A DNA stretch of 64,000 bases, taken from assembly GCF_030814475.1 (NCBI RefSeq), contig NZ_JAUSVF010000002.1, positions 620,001 through 684,000 of the forward strand, written 5' to 3'. Each line of letters begins with the position of its first letter. Within the stretch, counting starts at the first letter, position 1. The position numbers and the translations under genes are program-made. Origin of the DNA: Pararhizobium capsulatum DSM 1112 (lineage in GTDB: Bacteria > Pseudomonadota > Alphaproteobacteria > Rhizobiales > Rhizobiaceae). The notes below the pieces were generated by a model. The model was not told the DNA's origin, ran no database searches, and worked only from the letters and a program-made list of their open reading frames with translations. Shown in pieces: positions 8,478 through 17,089 of the stretch.

Positions 8478-9275
8478 ATGAAATCAGAAAATTTTGGGCT
8501 TGACGCCCGCTTTGCCCTGGCTCTCGCGATCGCCGAGGAAGCCGGCAAGGTCGCGCTTGGCTACTATGAAAACCGCGAGAGCCTGATCATCGAAACCAAG
8601 CGAGATCCGCAGGACGTGGTTTCGATCGCCGACCGCGAAGTGGAGAACCTGATCCGCGCACAGGTAGTCGCGACCAATCCCGATGATGGCTTTCTTGGCG
8701 AGGAATATGGCCTTTTGGCCGGCACTTCCGGCTATACCTGGGTGGTCGATCCGATCGACGGGACCAGCCCCTTCGTCAACGGCATGCCGAACTGGTGCGT
8801 GTCGGTCGCGGTACTGCGAGACGGTCAGCCGGTGATCGGGGTGATCGTGGCGCCTTGCCATGGCGAGATCTATGCCAGCGCACTCGGCAAAGGCGCGACG
8901 CTCAACGGCACGGTATTGTCCCTCGATCCCAAGCGCACAATTCGCAACGCCGTCACCGGCATCGGCGCCAACAGCTATGTGACGCCCGCCTTCGTCGGCA
9001 ACATGGTTGAAAAGCTTCTGGATGCGGGCGGCAACTTCATCCGCAACGGCTCAGGGGCGTTGATGCTTGCCTATGTCGCAGCCGGCAGACTTGTCGGCTA
9101 CTACGAGCCTTACATGCACGCCTGGGACTGCATGGCCGGCTTCTGCCTTGTCCGCGAGGCGGGCGGCTGGTTTCATCCTTTCCCGGTGGAGGGTGATCGG
9201 CTGATAAAAGGGGCGCCCGTCCTTGCAGCCGCGCCGGGCGCCATCGATGATCTTCGCCGGATCGCAAGTCTCTAG
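8478..9275 (+). CDS. inositol monophosphatase family protein
   Basis: 265-residue Mg-dependent phosphatase of the IMPase/HisN/CysQ superfamily. Metal-site motifs are visible in order: GEEYG (about 74-78), DPIDGTSPF (91-99; Asp91, Asp94, Gly95, Thr96) and the C-terminal HAWDCMAGFCLVREAGG. I chose the ATG at 8478 because it matches the family N-terminus; the longer frame from 8379 runs through the operator region. The upstream ribosome site is weak. It could be an inositol-1-phosphatase, a histidinol phosphatase or a phosphatase for another sugar phosphate. The divergent LacI regulator favours a catabolic substrate. Confidence 0.88.
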   Translation: MKSENFGLDARFALALAIAEEAGKVALGYYENRESLIIETKRDPQDVVSIADREVENLIRAQVVATNPDDGFLGEEYGLLAGTSGYTWVVDPIDGTSPFVNGMPNWCVSVAVLRDGQPVIGVIVAPCHGEIYASALGKGATLNGTVLSLDPKRTIRNAVTGIGANSYVTPAFVGNMVEKLLDAGGNFIRNGSGALMLAYVAAGRLVGYYEPYMHAWDCMAGFCLVREAGGWFHPFPVEGDRLIKGAPVLAAAPGAIDDLRRIASL

Positions 9276-9278
9276 AAC

Positions 9279-9303
9279 GGAACCAAAAAGCAGCATTTCC
9301 GTT
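9279..9303 (+). promoter_or_regulatory. EcfG (general stress response) promoter
   Basis: Exact match to the EcfG consensus: GGAAC (9279-9283), 16 nt, CGTT (9300-9303). It lies right after the inositol-phosphatase stop and about 90 bp upstream of the secreted protein at 9395, with no other gene between. Confidence 0.65.
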
Positions 9304-9394
9304 ATCTCCTCGCCCCGCGGAGGCATGGCTGGCATTTCGGCTTTCAAACCTCCGCCCAAGGCCCCGACGCCGGACCCGCGCAGGAGATATATCC

Positions 9395-9763
9395 ATGAAA
9401 AAGCTGATCCTTGTCCTCGCCTTGCTGGCCTCCCCGGCAGCCGCGCAGGAGTTGAAAGTCGAAGATGTCTGCCAGAAGGTTGCCAAGGATCTTCTGATGA
9501 TCGAAACGCTGCATGTCGGCGTCGTGCAATCCTTCCCCGAACTCAAGCCGCCAAGGGCGCGGATGACCTATTCGAGCCGGGATGGCGTCGAGAAAAAGGA
9601 TATGGTGGATACGATCGAATGCGAGTTCGGCGCGACGAAGCCCCCCTTCAAGCTTAGCCGTTTCTGCCTATCCAGCACCTGCTATTCGGCGGACGAGAAG
9701 AACGAGGAAAACAAGGCTCGATTCGAGGAGGTTCGCACACTGCTGGAGCGCGAGGGTTTATAG
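9395..9763 (+). CDS. small secreted protein of unknown function
   Basis: 122-residue precursor with a clear Sec signal peptide (MKKLILVLALLASPAAAQE, cleavage probably after AQ or AA around 18). The mature part of about 100 residues has four cysteines (near 27, 76, 91 and 95), compatible with two disulphides, and no domain I recognise. An AGGAG site lies 8 nt before the ATG. The perfect GGAAC-N16-CGTT promoter upstream suggests general-stress control, so it is probably a periplasmic stress protein. This function is inference only. Confidence 0.75.
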   Translation: MKKLILVLALLASPAAAQELKVEDVCQKVAKDLLMIETLHVGVVQSFPELKPPRARMTYSSRDGVEKKDMVDTIECEFGATKPPFKLSRFCLSSTCYSADEKNEENKARFEEVRTLLEREGL

Positions 9764-9773
9764 CCCGCAGACC

Positions 9774-10454
9774 TCAGTGAGCCGCTTTCGTCGCCATCCA
9801 GATGACGTGACGGGCACCGCTGCCCTTGGTGCTGGCGCGAACCTTCAGTTCCTCAACGGAAAAACCGGCCTCATGGAGCCTTCGGGTAAAGCCTGCATCA
9901 GGCGCGGATGACCAGACGGAGAGCACGCCGTTTGGTCTCAACGCCGCTCGCGCGGCCCGCAGGCCTGCAACGCTGTAGAGGTCATCGTTCTTGCGGCGGG
10001 TCAGGCCTTCGGGACCGTTGTCAACGTCAAGCAGAATGGCGTCATAGGCAACCTTGCCCGATTTGATCAGCAGCCCGACATCACCAGTCCTGATGTTGAC
10101 ACGGCTATCATCGAGGCAGCCTTGGAACACCTCCGCCATTGGTCCGCGCGCCCACTCGACGACGGCCGGCACCAGTTCACCGACGGTGACACGCGCATCA
10201 TCACCCAGGATGGCAAGGGCCGCGCGTAGCGTAAACCCCATGCCCAGCCCGCCAATCAGCATATGCGGCTTCGGATGGCTCCTGATGCGATCGAACGAGA
10301 GCCGCGCCAGCTGTTCTTCAGACCCGCTGAGCCAGCTGTTCATCAGCTCGATTGTGCCGAGCATGATCGAGAATTCGCTGCCGCGCTGCTTCAGTCGCAA
10401 TTCCCCACCGCCATCGGGCATAGTCGCGATATCGAGCTGGATCCAGGGAAGCAC
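9774..10454 (-). CDS. spermidine-synthase-like methyltransferase-fold protein
   Basis: 226 residues with a Rossmann-type class I fold. The glycine-rich nucleotide motif is LIGGLGMGFTLRAAL (about 66-80), then VGELVPAVVEWARG, which has the conserved acidic residue after strand 2, and the DAILLDVDNGPEG motif with the Asp found in spermidine synthases. It starts at GTG 10454 with GAAGAGAGAA upstream; a later ATG at 10421 is possible. Homologues are often annotated as spermidine synthase, but true aminopropyltransferases have a longer N-terminal domain, so a SAM-dependent methyltransferase is equally likely. It lies 80 bp downstream of the GshB-like gene on the same strand. Confidence 0.75.
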   Translation of the reverse strand: MLPWIQLDIATMPDGGGELRLKQRGSEFSIMLGTIELMNSWLSGSEEQLARLSFDRIRSHPKPHMLIGGLGMGFTLRAALAILGDDARVTVGELVPAVVEWARGPMAEVFQGCLDDSRVNIRTGDVGLLIKSGKVAYDAILLDVDNGPEGLTRRKNDDLYSVAGLRAARAALRPNGVLSVWSSAPDAGFTRRLHEAGFSVEELKVRASTKGSGARHVIWMATKAAH

Positions 10455-10534
10455 GGGCGTTCTCTCTTCAGGGGTTTATGCCCGCGCGATAGCACAGATG
10501 AGGGATGTGGCACCACCCCGGTGACAGCCGGTTG

Positions 10535-11581
10535 TCAGAGCGTGGCTATTGCCCGGTTGGAGAGCTGGCCGGCATAGGCCTTGTGAATCGCAACCTTGTT
10601 TTCCAACGCGACGATCACTTCTTGGGAGAAGTCGATATCGTGCAGCGCGGCGATATCCGGCAGGCCGCCTGGGGTAAAGACGTTGATCTCCAGGATCTTG
10701 TCGCCGACGATATCTAGACCCACAAGGAACATGCCGTCTTCCACCAGCTTCGGCCTGACCATCTCGGCGATGGCGAGAATTTGGTCGTTGATAACGGCTT
10801 CGGCTGCTGTGCCGGCTGCGTGCATGTTGGAGCGAACCTCCCCCTTGGCAGGAACGCGGCGAAAGGCAGCATAGACACCGTCGCGCACCAGTGGTTTGCC
10901 GTTCATCATGAAGAACCTGACGTCGCCGGCCTTTGCCTCCGGCAGATAGCTCTGCGCGATGAGGTAACCCTCGCCGCTGACGGCTTCGAAAATCTGATTG
11001 AGATTGGCGTCATCGGGTGAGGCAATCTTGAAGACGTTCTTGCCGCCCGACCCTTGGAGCGGCTTCAGGATGGCGCCTTTCTTGTTGTCAGCTATGAAGG
11101 CGCGGATTTCCTCGATGCTCTTGGAAATCAGCGTTGTCGGACGCACGGATTCCGGAAAACCCTGAAAATAGAGCTTATTCTGGGCGAGAGCCAGACCGGC
11201 AGGGTCGTTCACGACAAGGACGCCGCGTTCACACGCAAGCCGGCCGAACATCGCGCCGATATGAGCAGCCCAAGGGCGATCATCAGCGTCGAGCGAGGGA
11301 TCGTTACGCAGAAAGATCACATCGACTTCGGCCGTATCGAGGGTCTCTATCGTTGCCTCGCTGCTTTTCAGCGCGGCATCGAAAGCGTCAGTCTTGCGGT
11401 ATTTCTTGGAGGGCAGCACGGTGGCGCGCACCATCAGGCTGTCATCCGGCCTGAGCACGAAATCTCCGGGGGTGACGTAACAGACATCGTGACCCCGGGC
11501 CATGGCCGCGACGGCGAGCGCGGCAGTGGTATAATGGGCAGCCTCACCCTCGATGGAATTGACGAAAAACGCGATGCGCAT
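10535..11581 (-). CDS. ATP-grasp ligase, glutathione-synthase-like
   Basis: 348-residue protein with a GshB-like N-terminal domain (MRIAFFVNSIEGEAAHYTT) and an ATP-grasp fold: a Lys strand (GAILKPLQGSGGKNVF), the lid/Arg region (GDVRFFMMNGKPLVRDGVYAAFRR) and the Mg-binding C-terminal motif LVGLDIVGDKILEINVFTPGG. The ending NVFTPGGL resembles the NVTSPTG of authentic GshB but is not identical. It is the third gene of an operon behind an N-formylglutamate-amidohydrolase-like gene and a DUF1704 peptidase (11-bp gap). That context suggests a peptide or amino-acid ligase dedicated to this operon and not housekeeping glutathione synthesis. Confidence 0.85.
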   Translation of the reverse strand: MRIAFFVNSIEGEAAHYTTAALAVAAMARGHDVCYVTPGDFVLRPDDSLMVRATVLPSKKYRKTDAFDAALKSSEATIETLDTAEVDVIFLRNDPSLDADDRPWAAHIGAMFGRLACERGVLVVNDPAGLALAQNKLYFQGFPESVRPTTLISKSIEEIRAFIADNKKGAILKPLQGSGGKNVFKIASPDDANLNQIFEAVSGEGYLIAQSYLPEAKAGDVRFFMMNGKPLVRDGVYAAFRRVPAKGEVRSNMHAAGTAAEAVINDQILAIAEMVRPKLVEDGMFLVGLDIVGDKILEINVFTPGGLPDIAALHDIDFSQEVIVALENKVAIHKAYAGQLSNRAIATL

Positions 11582-11592
11582 GGGACGGGCTC

Positions 11593-13488
11593 CTAGGATG
11601 TGATCATGACGAGGGGAGAGAGGCCGGCGCGGGCGTTGTCGAGGCGCGCCTGTGCCCCATGGGCTTTGAGGAAAGCGGGACGGACGGCGGGAACCTTTAG
11701 CAGGCCGCGAAGGCCGAGCTCCTGCATCACACGGAAATGCGAGGCGGCGATCTTGCCCATCCAGAACGGATCGAGCGCACCACCGGCTTCGAGATGGGCG
11801 AGAAGCTCCAGCAAACCGCGCAGATAAATGGCGTCCTTGGCAAGACCGCCACCGCGATAGATCCGCAACGTCAGGTGGAACGCTCCAGCGGGACGGAAAC
11901 CATGGTCACGAACAAGCAGATTGAACGTCTCGATGAAGTCCGCACCCGACAGCATCGAGGCGCAGGCGACGACACGGGCCGCAATCAATCGCAGGCGCGC
12001 AGGCGTCATGCCGCCAACCATATATTCGGAAAAGACAGCGAGGCCTTCCTGCATGCCTTCATAGCCGGCAAGACCGGAGCGGAACAGGCGCAACCCTTGG
12101 GCGGAACCGTTGACGTAGGTCAGAAGGTGCACGCCGACCTCGTGACTGAGCAGGGCTTCCAACCGGTTTGCGGCAATCAGCGTGCCGCGCGCGACCAGCA
12201 GCTTGCCGCTCGACACGAGTAGGCCGGACGGCAGGTCATCGCGAACCTCCACTGTCGCCTCGAAGCCGGCATAGACCTGGCGATAGGCGGCAATCATCGC
12301 CTCGGCGGCCGCAACGATCTCCTGCCAGTCATAAGGGATGTCGCCGCTGGGATCGTCATCTTCGCCCGCGTGTTTTGCGGTTTGCGCGAGAAGATCGGTT
12401 GCGGCCTTGAGAAGAGGGCGCTCCACAGGTCCGTAAAGGGCGCGACCGTATTCCACGAAGCGCGCGGTCTCCCGGGCTGAAATCATCGAAAGCTGGAGAT
12501 CGAGTTCCTGCTGCTTTTCCCGATAAAGCTGGTGCAGGACCGGGTCTTCAAAACGATCGAAGGCGATAGAGAAGAGCTTCCGTTTCTCCGCTTCCACTTG
12601 CAGCGTCAGAGGGCGATAGAGAAAAAGCGGCGGCTCCCGGAACTTCGCAGCCTGAAAAGCATGCCAGGCGGCTGCGGCGTTGATCGGGGTTACGGCTAGG
12701 AGAAAATCGAAACTGGATGCGACGTCATCCATGCTGCGGTCGGCACGGCTCACCGCGTCCACGAACGCCTTGCGCCCCAGGGCACGGTGGGTTGTCAACT
12801 TCTGGCCACCCGAAGTCTCGACAAAGGCGGCGCAAGCCTTCAGGCATGCATCGAAGATATTGGCGACCAGCCGTTCACGCAGATCGGGAAAGATCGTCTG
12901 CGACATCGGCTGGCGGTAGATGGGCGCAAAGCGAACGGCCACGCTGGCAAAGCCAGCCTTCCGGGCGACCGGAGCGGCGAGGAAATCACCATCCAGCTTA
13001 CCCCGTTCGACCTGCGGCGTGCGAAACTTGACGGACTTGATATCGACGCCGCCAGCCATCGCATCGGCGGCTTTGGTCGCTGCCGCACCACCTTGTTCAG
13101 CAATCCGAATTTCGAAGGGTGGCAGGAAGGGTGCATCGTCACTGACAAGAAAATCCCGCTCCAGTTCGCCGATATCGATCAGCAGAAAGGAACCGAACCG
13201 TTTTTCGAGCAGAGGTCCGAGTGACCCGATGATGGAGCGCGCAGTCTTTTCGTCGTGGGCGATCAAGTAGGAGGCATGGGCTGCTGCAACGTCGCGCGCC
13301 GCAGAACCGCCCGCTCCTTCTGTGATGTGCACAGCCAGAAATGGCAGTGGCCTATCTATGTGAAGCCGCTCATCCGCGCCGAAGTCCTTTCGCACAGCCT
13401 TGTCCTGCAGGAGACATTCGAGCGCCTCATCCAGCCAGTCGGGCGGTGGATTGATGGCAGGGGAGGATTTCTTTCTGGCGAGCGTCAT
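11593..13488 (-). CDS. DUF1704 (QEGLA-motif) putative zinc metallopeptidase
   Basis: 631 residues, typical of the flavohemoglobin-expression-modulating QEGLA family. A zinc-peptidase site is visible: His449-Glu450-x-x-x-His453 (HEVGVH) and, 28 residues on, Glu481 of QEGLA as likely third ligand. The same HExxxH fold-type signature occurs in the eukaryotic DUF1704 member MATCAP, a tubulin detyrosinase that removes a C-terminal residue. No signal peptide. The ATG at 13488 overlaps the stop of the upstream amidohydrolase gene (ATGA), and GshB-like ATP-grasp follows after 11 bp, so the three proteins are probably made together. Substrate unknown; a carboxypeptidase acting on a ligase product is inference. 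Confidence 0.85.
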   Translation of the reverse strand: MTLARKKSSPAINPPPDWLDEALECLLQDKAVRKDFGADERLHIDRPLPFLAVHITEGAGGSAARDVAAAHASYLIAHDEKTARSIIGSLGPLLEKRFGSFLLIDIGELERDFLVSDDAPFLPPFEIRIAEQGGAAATKAADAMAGGVDIKSVKFRTPQVERGKLDGDFLAAPVARKAGFASVAVRFAPIYRQPMSQTIFPDLRERLVANIFDACLKACAAFVETSGGQKLTTHRALGRKAFVDAVSRADRSMDDVASSFDFLLAVTPINAAAAWHAFQAAKFREPPLFLYRPLTLQVEAEKRKLFSIAFDRFEDPVLHQLYREKQQELDLQLSMISARETARFVEYGRALYGPVERPLLKAATDLLAQTAKHAGEDDDPSGDIPYDWQEIVAAAEAMIAAYRQVYAGFEATVEVRDDLPSGLLVSSGKLLVARGTLIAANRLEALLSHEVGVHLLTYVNGSAQGLRLFRSGLAGYEGMQEGLAVFSEYMVGGMTPARLRLIAARVVACASMLSGADFIETFNLLVRDHGFRPAGAFHLTLRIYRGGGLAKDAIYLRGLLELLAHLEAGGALDPFWMGKIAASHFRVMQELGLRGLLKVPAVRPAFLKAHGAQARLDNARAGLSPLVMITS

Positions 13489-14372
13489 TTCATCCCCCGA
13501 AGCGCATCCTCAAGCACGGGGACCATGCCGGCGATCATGGCGCGCATTTCTGTCAGTGCAACGAGATCCGGCTCGGCAGTCCATTCGTCCATGAAAAACT
13601 TCTTGAATTCGATGGCGATCGCACAGCCTTTCTGCGGGAAATGCTCATGCACAAACCGCGTCTGCTCGCCCTTGCCCTGGAAGGCGATGTTTTCGCGCAC
13701 GTCAAGCGGCCGCCCCCGAAACGTGAAGCGCGACGCCTCCTTGATGAAGGCGTCGATCACCGGCGCCCAGCGCTTCCGATCCATTGAGGATGTGCCGATG
13801 TTGATCTGCGGCGCCTTGTCGAAAGGCATCTCCGGCCCGTCGGGGCCTTCGCGACGATGGTTGTAGCTGTGAATGTCGAGGACAATGAACCCGCCGTGCA
13901 TTGCCTCAACGCCGGCCAGATAGGCCTTCAGCATCTCGTAATAGGCGTCATGGACCCCAAGCGACGTCTCGATTGCCTCCGCTTCCAGGCCATCACGCCA
14001 CACGTTCAGGCCCCAGGCCTGCGCAGGCTTCAGGTAGATGGCACCCTCTCGGGCGCGATTGATGTCCACTTCAAATCGCGAACGATGGAAGACAATCCGG
14101 TTGTCGAGATCACGGATGAAAAACTCCGTATAGGGATCTTCCTCGCGCAGCCGATCCTCACGGTCGAGAGCCATGAATGGAACGAGGTCTTCCCGAAGGG
14201 AGTGTCCATTGTGAATTGCCGTTCCCACGATGGGGGAAGGTCCGCCGCGATGGGTTGTCCACCATTCTTGCGGATGCACGGGAATAGCCAGATCATCGTC
14301 GGCCGCGATAAAGCGTTCGGCGGTCTGGTCGAGAGTAAAGGTGTATCCTGGGTGGGCGCGGGTTCGATCCAT
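13485..14372 (-). CDS. N-formylglutamate amidohydrolase family protein
   Basis: 295 residues of the HutG2-like zinc amidohydrolase family (FGase). Conserved pieces are the early GTAIHNGH, the DPYTEFF and NRARE segments, FIVLDIHSYNHRREGP with probable zinc-binding Asp and His, and the late AIAIEFKKFFMDEW with the conserved Glu. I took the ATG at 14372; a GTG directly before it at 14375 is also possible. It is the first gene of a tight operon with the DUF1704 peptidase (4-bp ATGA overlap) and the ATP-grasp ligase. No histidine-degradation genes are nearby, so formylglutamate is unlikely to be its main substrate. Confidence 0.85.
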   Translation of the reverse strand: MDRTRAHPGYTFTLDQTAERFIAADDDLAIPVHPQEWWTTHRGGPSPIVGTAIHNGHSLREDLVPFMALDREDRLREEDPYTEFFIRDLDNRIVFHRSRFEVDINRAREGAIYLKPAQAWGLNVWRDGLEAEAIETSLGVHDAYYEMLKAYLAGVEAMHGGFIVLDIHSYNHRREGPDGPEMPFDKAPQINIGTSSMDRKRWAPVIDAFIKEASRFTFRGRPLDVRENIAFQGKGEQTRFVHEHFPQKGCAIAIEFKKFFMDEWTAEPDLVALTEMRAMIAGMVPVLEDALRGMK

Positions 14373-14458
14373 CACCCGCTAAATGAAATGAAACCTGCTT
14401 TGGTTCCATTTCCATCCATGTGGAAAGCGCATCGACCCGTTACCGGTGGGCGTTGCCA

Positions 14459-15064
14459 TCACGCCTTGCGTGGCCCCGCAAAAGACACAATAGCCGCCTC
14501 ACAGGCCCTAACGAAGCGCATGGACGGGCCTTCGCTGCCGGTCGCCAGCCTGCTGACACGGGCGCCCTCAAGCAGCATGGACAAAGTGTCGGCGAGCACC
14601 TCGGGTTCATCGACAGCGGCGCTGCGACAGAGGTCTGAAAGACGCTGGCGCTGCTGGTTCTTGAAGTTCTCGATCACTGTATGGGCAGGATGTCCCTGTT
14701 CCTTCAGCTCGACAGCGGCATTGGCAAAATCGCAACCGAAGGGCTCTTCACACAGGCAGCGGGCGCGGGCTTCGACCCATCCTTCGAGTTGGGAACGGGC
14801 GTCGCCGGGATTGGCGGCCTCCAGTTCCTCCCACATGGCTGCGGCTTTCTCGGATGTATGCCGCAGCGCTTCACAGATGAGATCATCTTTGGAGCCGAAG
14901 TGACGATAAAGCGTCATTTTATTGGTGTCGGCAGCCTCCGCGATGGCGTCTACGCCAATGCCACGTATGCCGTGCTGGCGAAAAAGTTCGCAAGCCGACG
15001 ATACAATCCGCTCGCGCGGTGCTGGCCGCGAGGGGATGCCGGAATTTTCTTCCGTGGCCCTCAT
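14459..15064 (-). CDS. TetR/AcrR-family transcriptional regulator
   Basis: 201-residue repressor. The N-terminal helix-turn-helix is RERIVSSACELFRQHGIRGIGVDAIAEAADTNKMTLYRHFGSKDDLI; the rest is a variable ligand-binding domain with several cysteines (CLCEEPFGCDF). The frame can also start at ATG 15106, but that codon has no Shine-Dalgarno sequence and is only 4 bp from an operator-like repeat, so I prefer ATG 15064; both remain possible. It is divergent from a small gene at 15222, and two related 16-bp operator-like sequences lie between. Autoregulation is likely. Confidence 0.85.
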   Translation of the reverse strand: MRATEENSGIPSRPAPRERIVSSACELFRQHGIRGIGVDAIAEAADTNKMTLYRHFGSKDDLICEALRHTSEKAAAMWEELEAANPGDARSQLEGWVEARARCLCEEPFGCDFANAAVELKEQGHPAHTVIENFKNQQRQRLSDLCRSAAVDEPEVLADTLSMLLEGARVSRLATGSEGPSMRFVRACEAAIVSFAGPRKA

Positions 15065-15110
15065 AGAGCCACGTTTTGCACTTTTATTCAGACTGGTTAT
15101 TGACATGGGT

Positions 15111-15126
15111 GTGACCGGTCGGTAAC
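15111..15126. promoter_or_regulatory. TetR operator copy A
   Basis: 16-bp element read on the minus strand as GTTACCGACCGGTCAC, containing the palindrome GACCGGTC. It matches copy B (15136-15151) at 13 of 16 positions in the opposite orientation. Confidence 0.55.
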
Positions 15127-15135
15127 TATGCAGAT

Positions 15136-15151
15136 GTTACTTACCGGTAAC
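15136..15151. promoter_or_regulatory. TetR operator copy B
   Basis: GTTACTTACCGGTAAC on the plus strand, containing the perfect palindrome TTACCGGTAA. Together with copy A it forms an inverted pair 25 bp apart centre to centre between tetR and the small gene at 15222. Confidence 0.6.
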
Positions 15152-15221
15152 ACCATTAGAGTGCCGAGTCAAGTTGATGCCACCGGGCCGGCTTGAGGAC
15201 CGAATGATGAAGGAGACCGCC

Positions 15222-15476
15222 ATGAACCAGGCCGATTTAACCATTGATGAGGTCTTGAGCGACCCGATAATCCGCGCGGTCATGCGGGCGGATGGTGTGA
15301 CGTCTTCCGAATTCAAGACGCTGCTCTATTCTGCCGCCAATGCGCTACGCCATGCCGCCCCTTCGAACGGCACCAAGGCGCATGCCGCAAAACTCCTCGC
15401 CGCGCCGAAACGGCGGCTGCTTTCGATGGTGCACCCGCTTGCGGTGCGCTCAAGCGGCCCCTGCATGGCAGCTTGA
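15222..15476 (+). CDS. small protein of unknown function
   Basis: 84-residue protein with no recognised domain. The N-terminal half is acidic and helical (NQADLTIDEVLSDPIIRAVMRADGV), the C-terminal half basic, ending in GPCMAA. I chose the ATG at 15222 because AAGGAG lies 6 nt upstream; longer frames from 15174 lack this. It diverges from the TetR gene across a two-operator region, so it is a likely TetR target, and it is followed by a strong intrinsic terminator. Together this marks it as a real, separately transcribed gene. Confidence 0.65.
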   Translation: MNQADLTIDEVLSDPIIRAVMRADGVTSSEFKTLLYSAANALRHAAPSNGTKAHAAKLLAAPKRRLLSMVHPLAVRSSGPCMAA

Positions 15477-15514
15477 CCTCACCTTTCCCCGCGATCCACC
15501 TCCCGATCGCATGA

Positions 15515-15549
15515 AGCCCAGCCGGTTCCCTGCCCGGCTGGGCTTTTTT
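15515..15549 (+). terminator. strong intrinsic terminator
   Basis: Perfect 11-bp GC-rich stem (15515-15525 and 15534-15544) with an 8-nt loop, followed directly by T6. It ends the small-gene transcript and lies 4 bp before the end of the convergent pncB. Confidence 0.85.
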
Positions 15550-15553
15550 GTTC

Positions 15554-16858
15554 TCACACCTTCACGGCGAGCTCGGTGAAATCCTCGGTACCGAAATAGC
15601 GGATATAGCGCTCGACCTCTGAAGGCTCGCCGGTTGCCTTGCGCGGATTGTCGGAAAGTTTGACGGCCGGCCGGCCATTGGCATCGACCACCTTGCAGAC
15701 GATGGAGATCGGGTTGAGGCCACTGATCTCAATCGGCGCGCAACCGGCGAAGTCATTGGTAAGGTTCGTGCCCCAGCCGAAGCTCATGCGTACCCGCCCT
15801 TCGAAATGGCGGTAGGTCTCGATGATCGTATCGACATCAAGACCATCGGAGAAGATCAGAAGTTTTTCCCTCGGGTCACGGCCCGTCTTCTTCCACCAGG
15901 CAATGATCTTTTCTCCACCTTCTATTGGGGGAGCGCTGTCGGGACGGAAGCCTGTCCAATCGGCGACCCATTCAGGCGCGTTGCGTAGGAAGGCAGCCGT
16001 GCCGAAGGCGTCCGGCAGCACGATCAGCAGGTTGCCGCCATAAAGCCGGTTCCAGTCCTGCAGGACCTTGTACGGCGCCTGACCCAGCTCTTCGTCGGTT
16101 TTCGCGAGAGCTGCCGCCACCATCGGCAGTTCATGGGCGTTGGTGCCAAGCGCTTCGAGATCGGTGTCCATGGCGAGCAGCACGTTGCTGGTGCCGGAGA
16201 AAGATTTGCCGATGCCTTCCTTCAGCGCTTCCACGCACCAGCGCTGCCAGAGGAAACTATGGCGACGTCGGGTGCCGAAATCGGAAATACGCAGGTCCGG
16301 GTATTCCCGCAGCCGCTCTACCTTGTCCCACATCTTCGCCTTGGCGCGGGCATAGAGCACATCAAGTGCGAAAGGCCCCATCTCCTTCATGGCCGTGCGT
16401 GAGCGTAGCTCGTTGATGATCGCGAGGGCCGGAATTTCCCACATGCTCGTGTGGGTCCATTTGCCGGGAAAGGTCAGCTCGTATTGGCCGTGACGGCGGG
16501 AAAGCTCGTAATCCGGCAGCTGAAAATCGGCGAGCCAGGCGAGGAAGTCCGGCGCGAAGATCTGTTTGTTGCCATAGAAGGTGTTGCCGGCGAGCCAGAT
16601 CATCTCCTTCTTGGTGAACTTGAGATTGCGGACGTAATCGAGCTGTTCGCGCAATTCCTGTTCATCGATCTCGTCGGTCAGCAGTACTGTCTTGGAGCGA
16701 TTGATGAGCGAGAAGGTCGCATCGACATCGGGATAGAGCTTCCAGATCATCTGCAGCATCAGAAGCTTGTAGAAATCCGTGTCCAGAAGGCTGCGCACCA
16801 CAGGATCGAGCTTCCAGGCGTTGTCATAGACCCGGCGGGCAATATCGGTCTTCGTCAT
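15554..16858 (-). CDS. pncB: nicotinate phosphoribosyltransferase
   Basis: 434 residues, full family length. It joins nicotinate to PRPP with ATP hydrolysis in the NAD salvage (Preiss-Handler) pathway. Diagnostic segments are [13 protein letters not shown] near the N-terminus, [12 protein letters not shown], and GTNAHELPM, where His242 is the residue that becomes phosphorylated. Further on are [10 protein letters not shown] and [11 protein letters not shown] of the phosphoribosyl-binding region. CGGAGGAA precedes the ATG. It stands alone, divergent from an ECF sigma-factor gene. Confidence 0.96.
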   Translation of the reverse strand: MTKTDIARRVYDNAWKLDPVVRSLLDTDFYKLLMLQMIWKLYPDVDATFSLINRSKTVLLTDEIDEQELREQLDYVRNLKFTKKEMIWLAGNTFYGNKQIFAPDFLAWLADFQLPDYELSRRHGQYELTFPGKWTHTSMWEIPALAIINELRSRTAMKEMGPFALDVLYARAKAKMWDKVERLREYPDLRISDFGTRRRHSFLWQRWCVEALKEGIGKSFSGTSNVLLAMDTDLEALGTNAHELPMVAAALAKTDEELGQAPYKVLQDWNRLYGGNLLIVLPDAFGTAAFLRNAPEWVADWTGFRPDSAPPIEGGEKIIAWWKKTGRDPREKLLIFSDGLDVDTIIETYRHFEGRVRMSFGWGTNLTNDFAGCAPIEISGLNPISIVCKVVDANGRPAVKLSDNPRKATGEPSEVERYIRYFGTEDFTELAVKV

Positions 16859-17054
16859 GCACTTCCTCCGAGATCCCCTTGCAGTACGTACCGCTTTCGG
16901 GGACAGCAGTCATGACACGGGCGGCCGGATTCCCGCAACAGCAAGACAGACGATTTAACTGCGACAAAAGAGAAAGCCTGTTGTCCTGTCGAAAGTAGGA
17001 AACACGCTTCGTTTTTCACCCGGAATTTTATCGTCGAAAAATTTTCGCTGCGAT

Positions 17055-17082
17055 GGAATGAGCCCTCACCGGCGCGCGTATA
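17055..17082 (+). promoter_or_regulatory. candidate ECF-type promoter of the sigma gene
   Basis: GGAAT (17055-17059), 17 nt, CGTATA (17077-17082), then the ATG at 17090. The spacing fits an ECF promoter and would give a transcript starting at or next to the start codon, i.e. a nearly leaderless mRNA; no Shine-Dalgarno sequence is visible in the 8 nt between. Confidence 0.35.
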
Positions 17083-17089
17083 CTGAGAT

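Noticed and set aside
10535..11581. Calling the ATP-grasp gene gshB
   Set aside because: The C-terminal motif differs from authentic GshB and the operon context is not glutathione synthesis, so no symbol is given.
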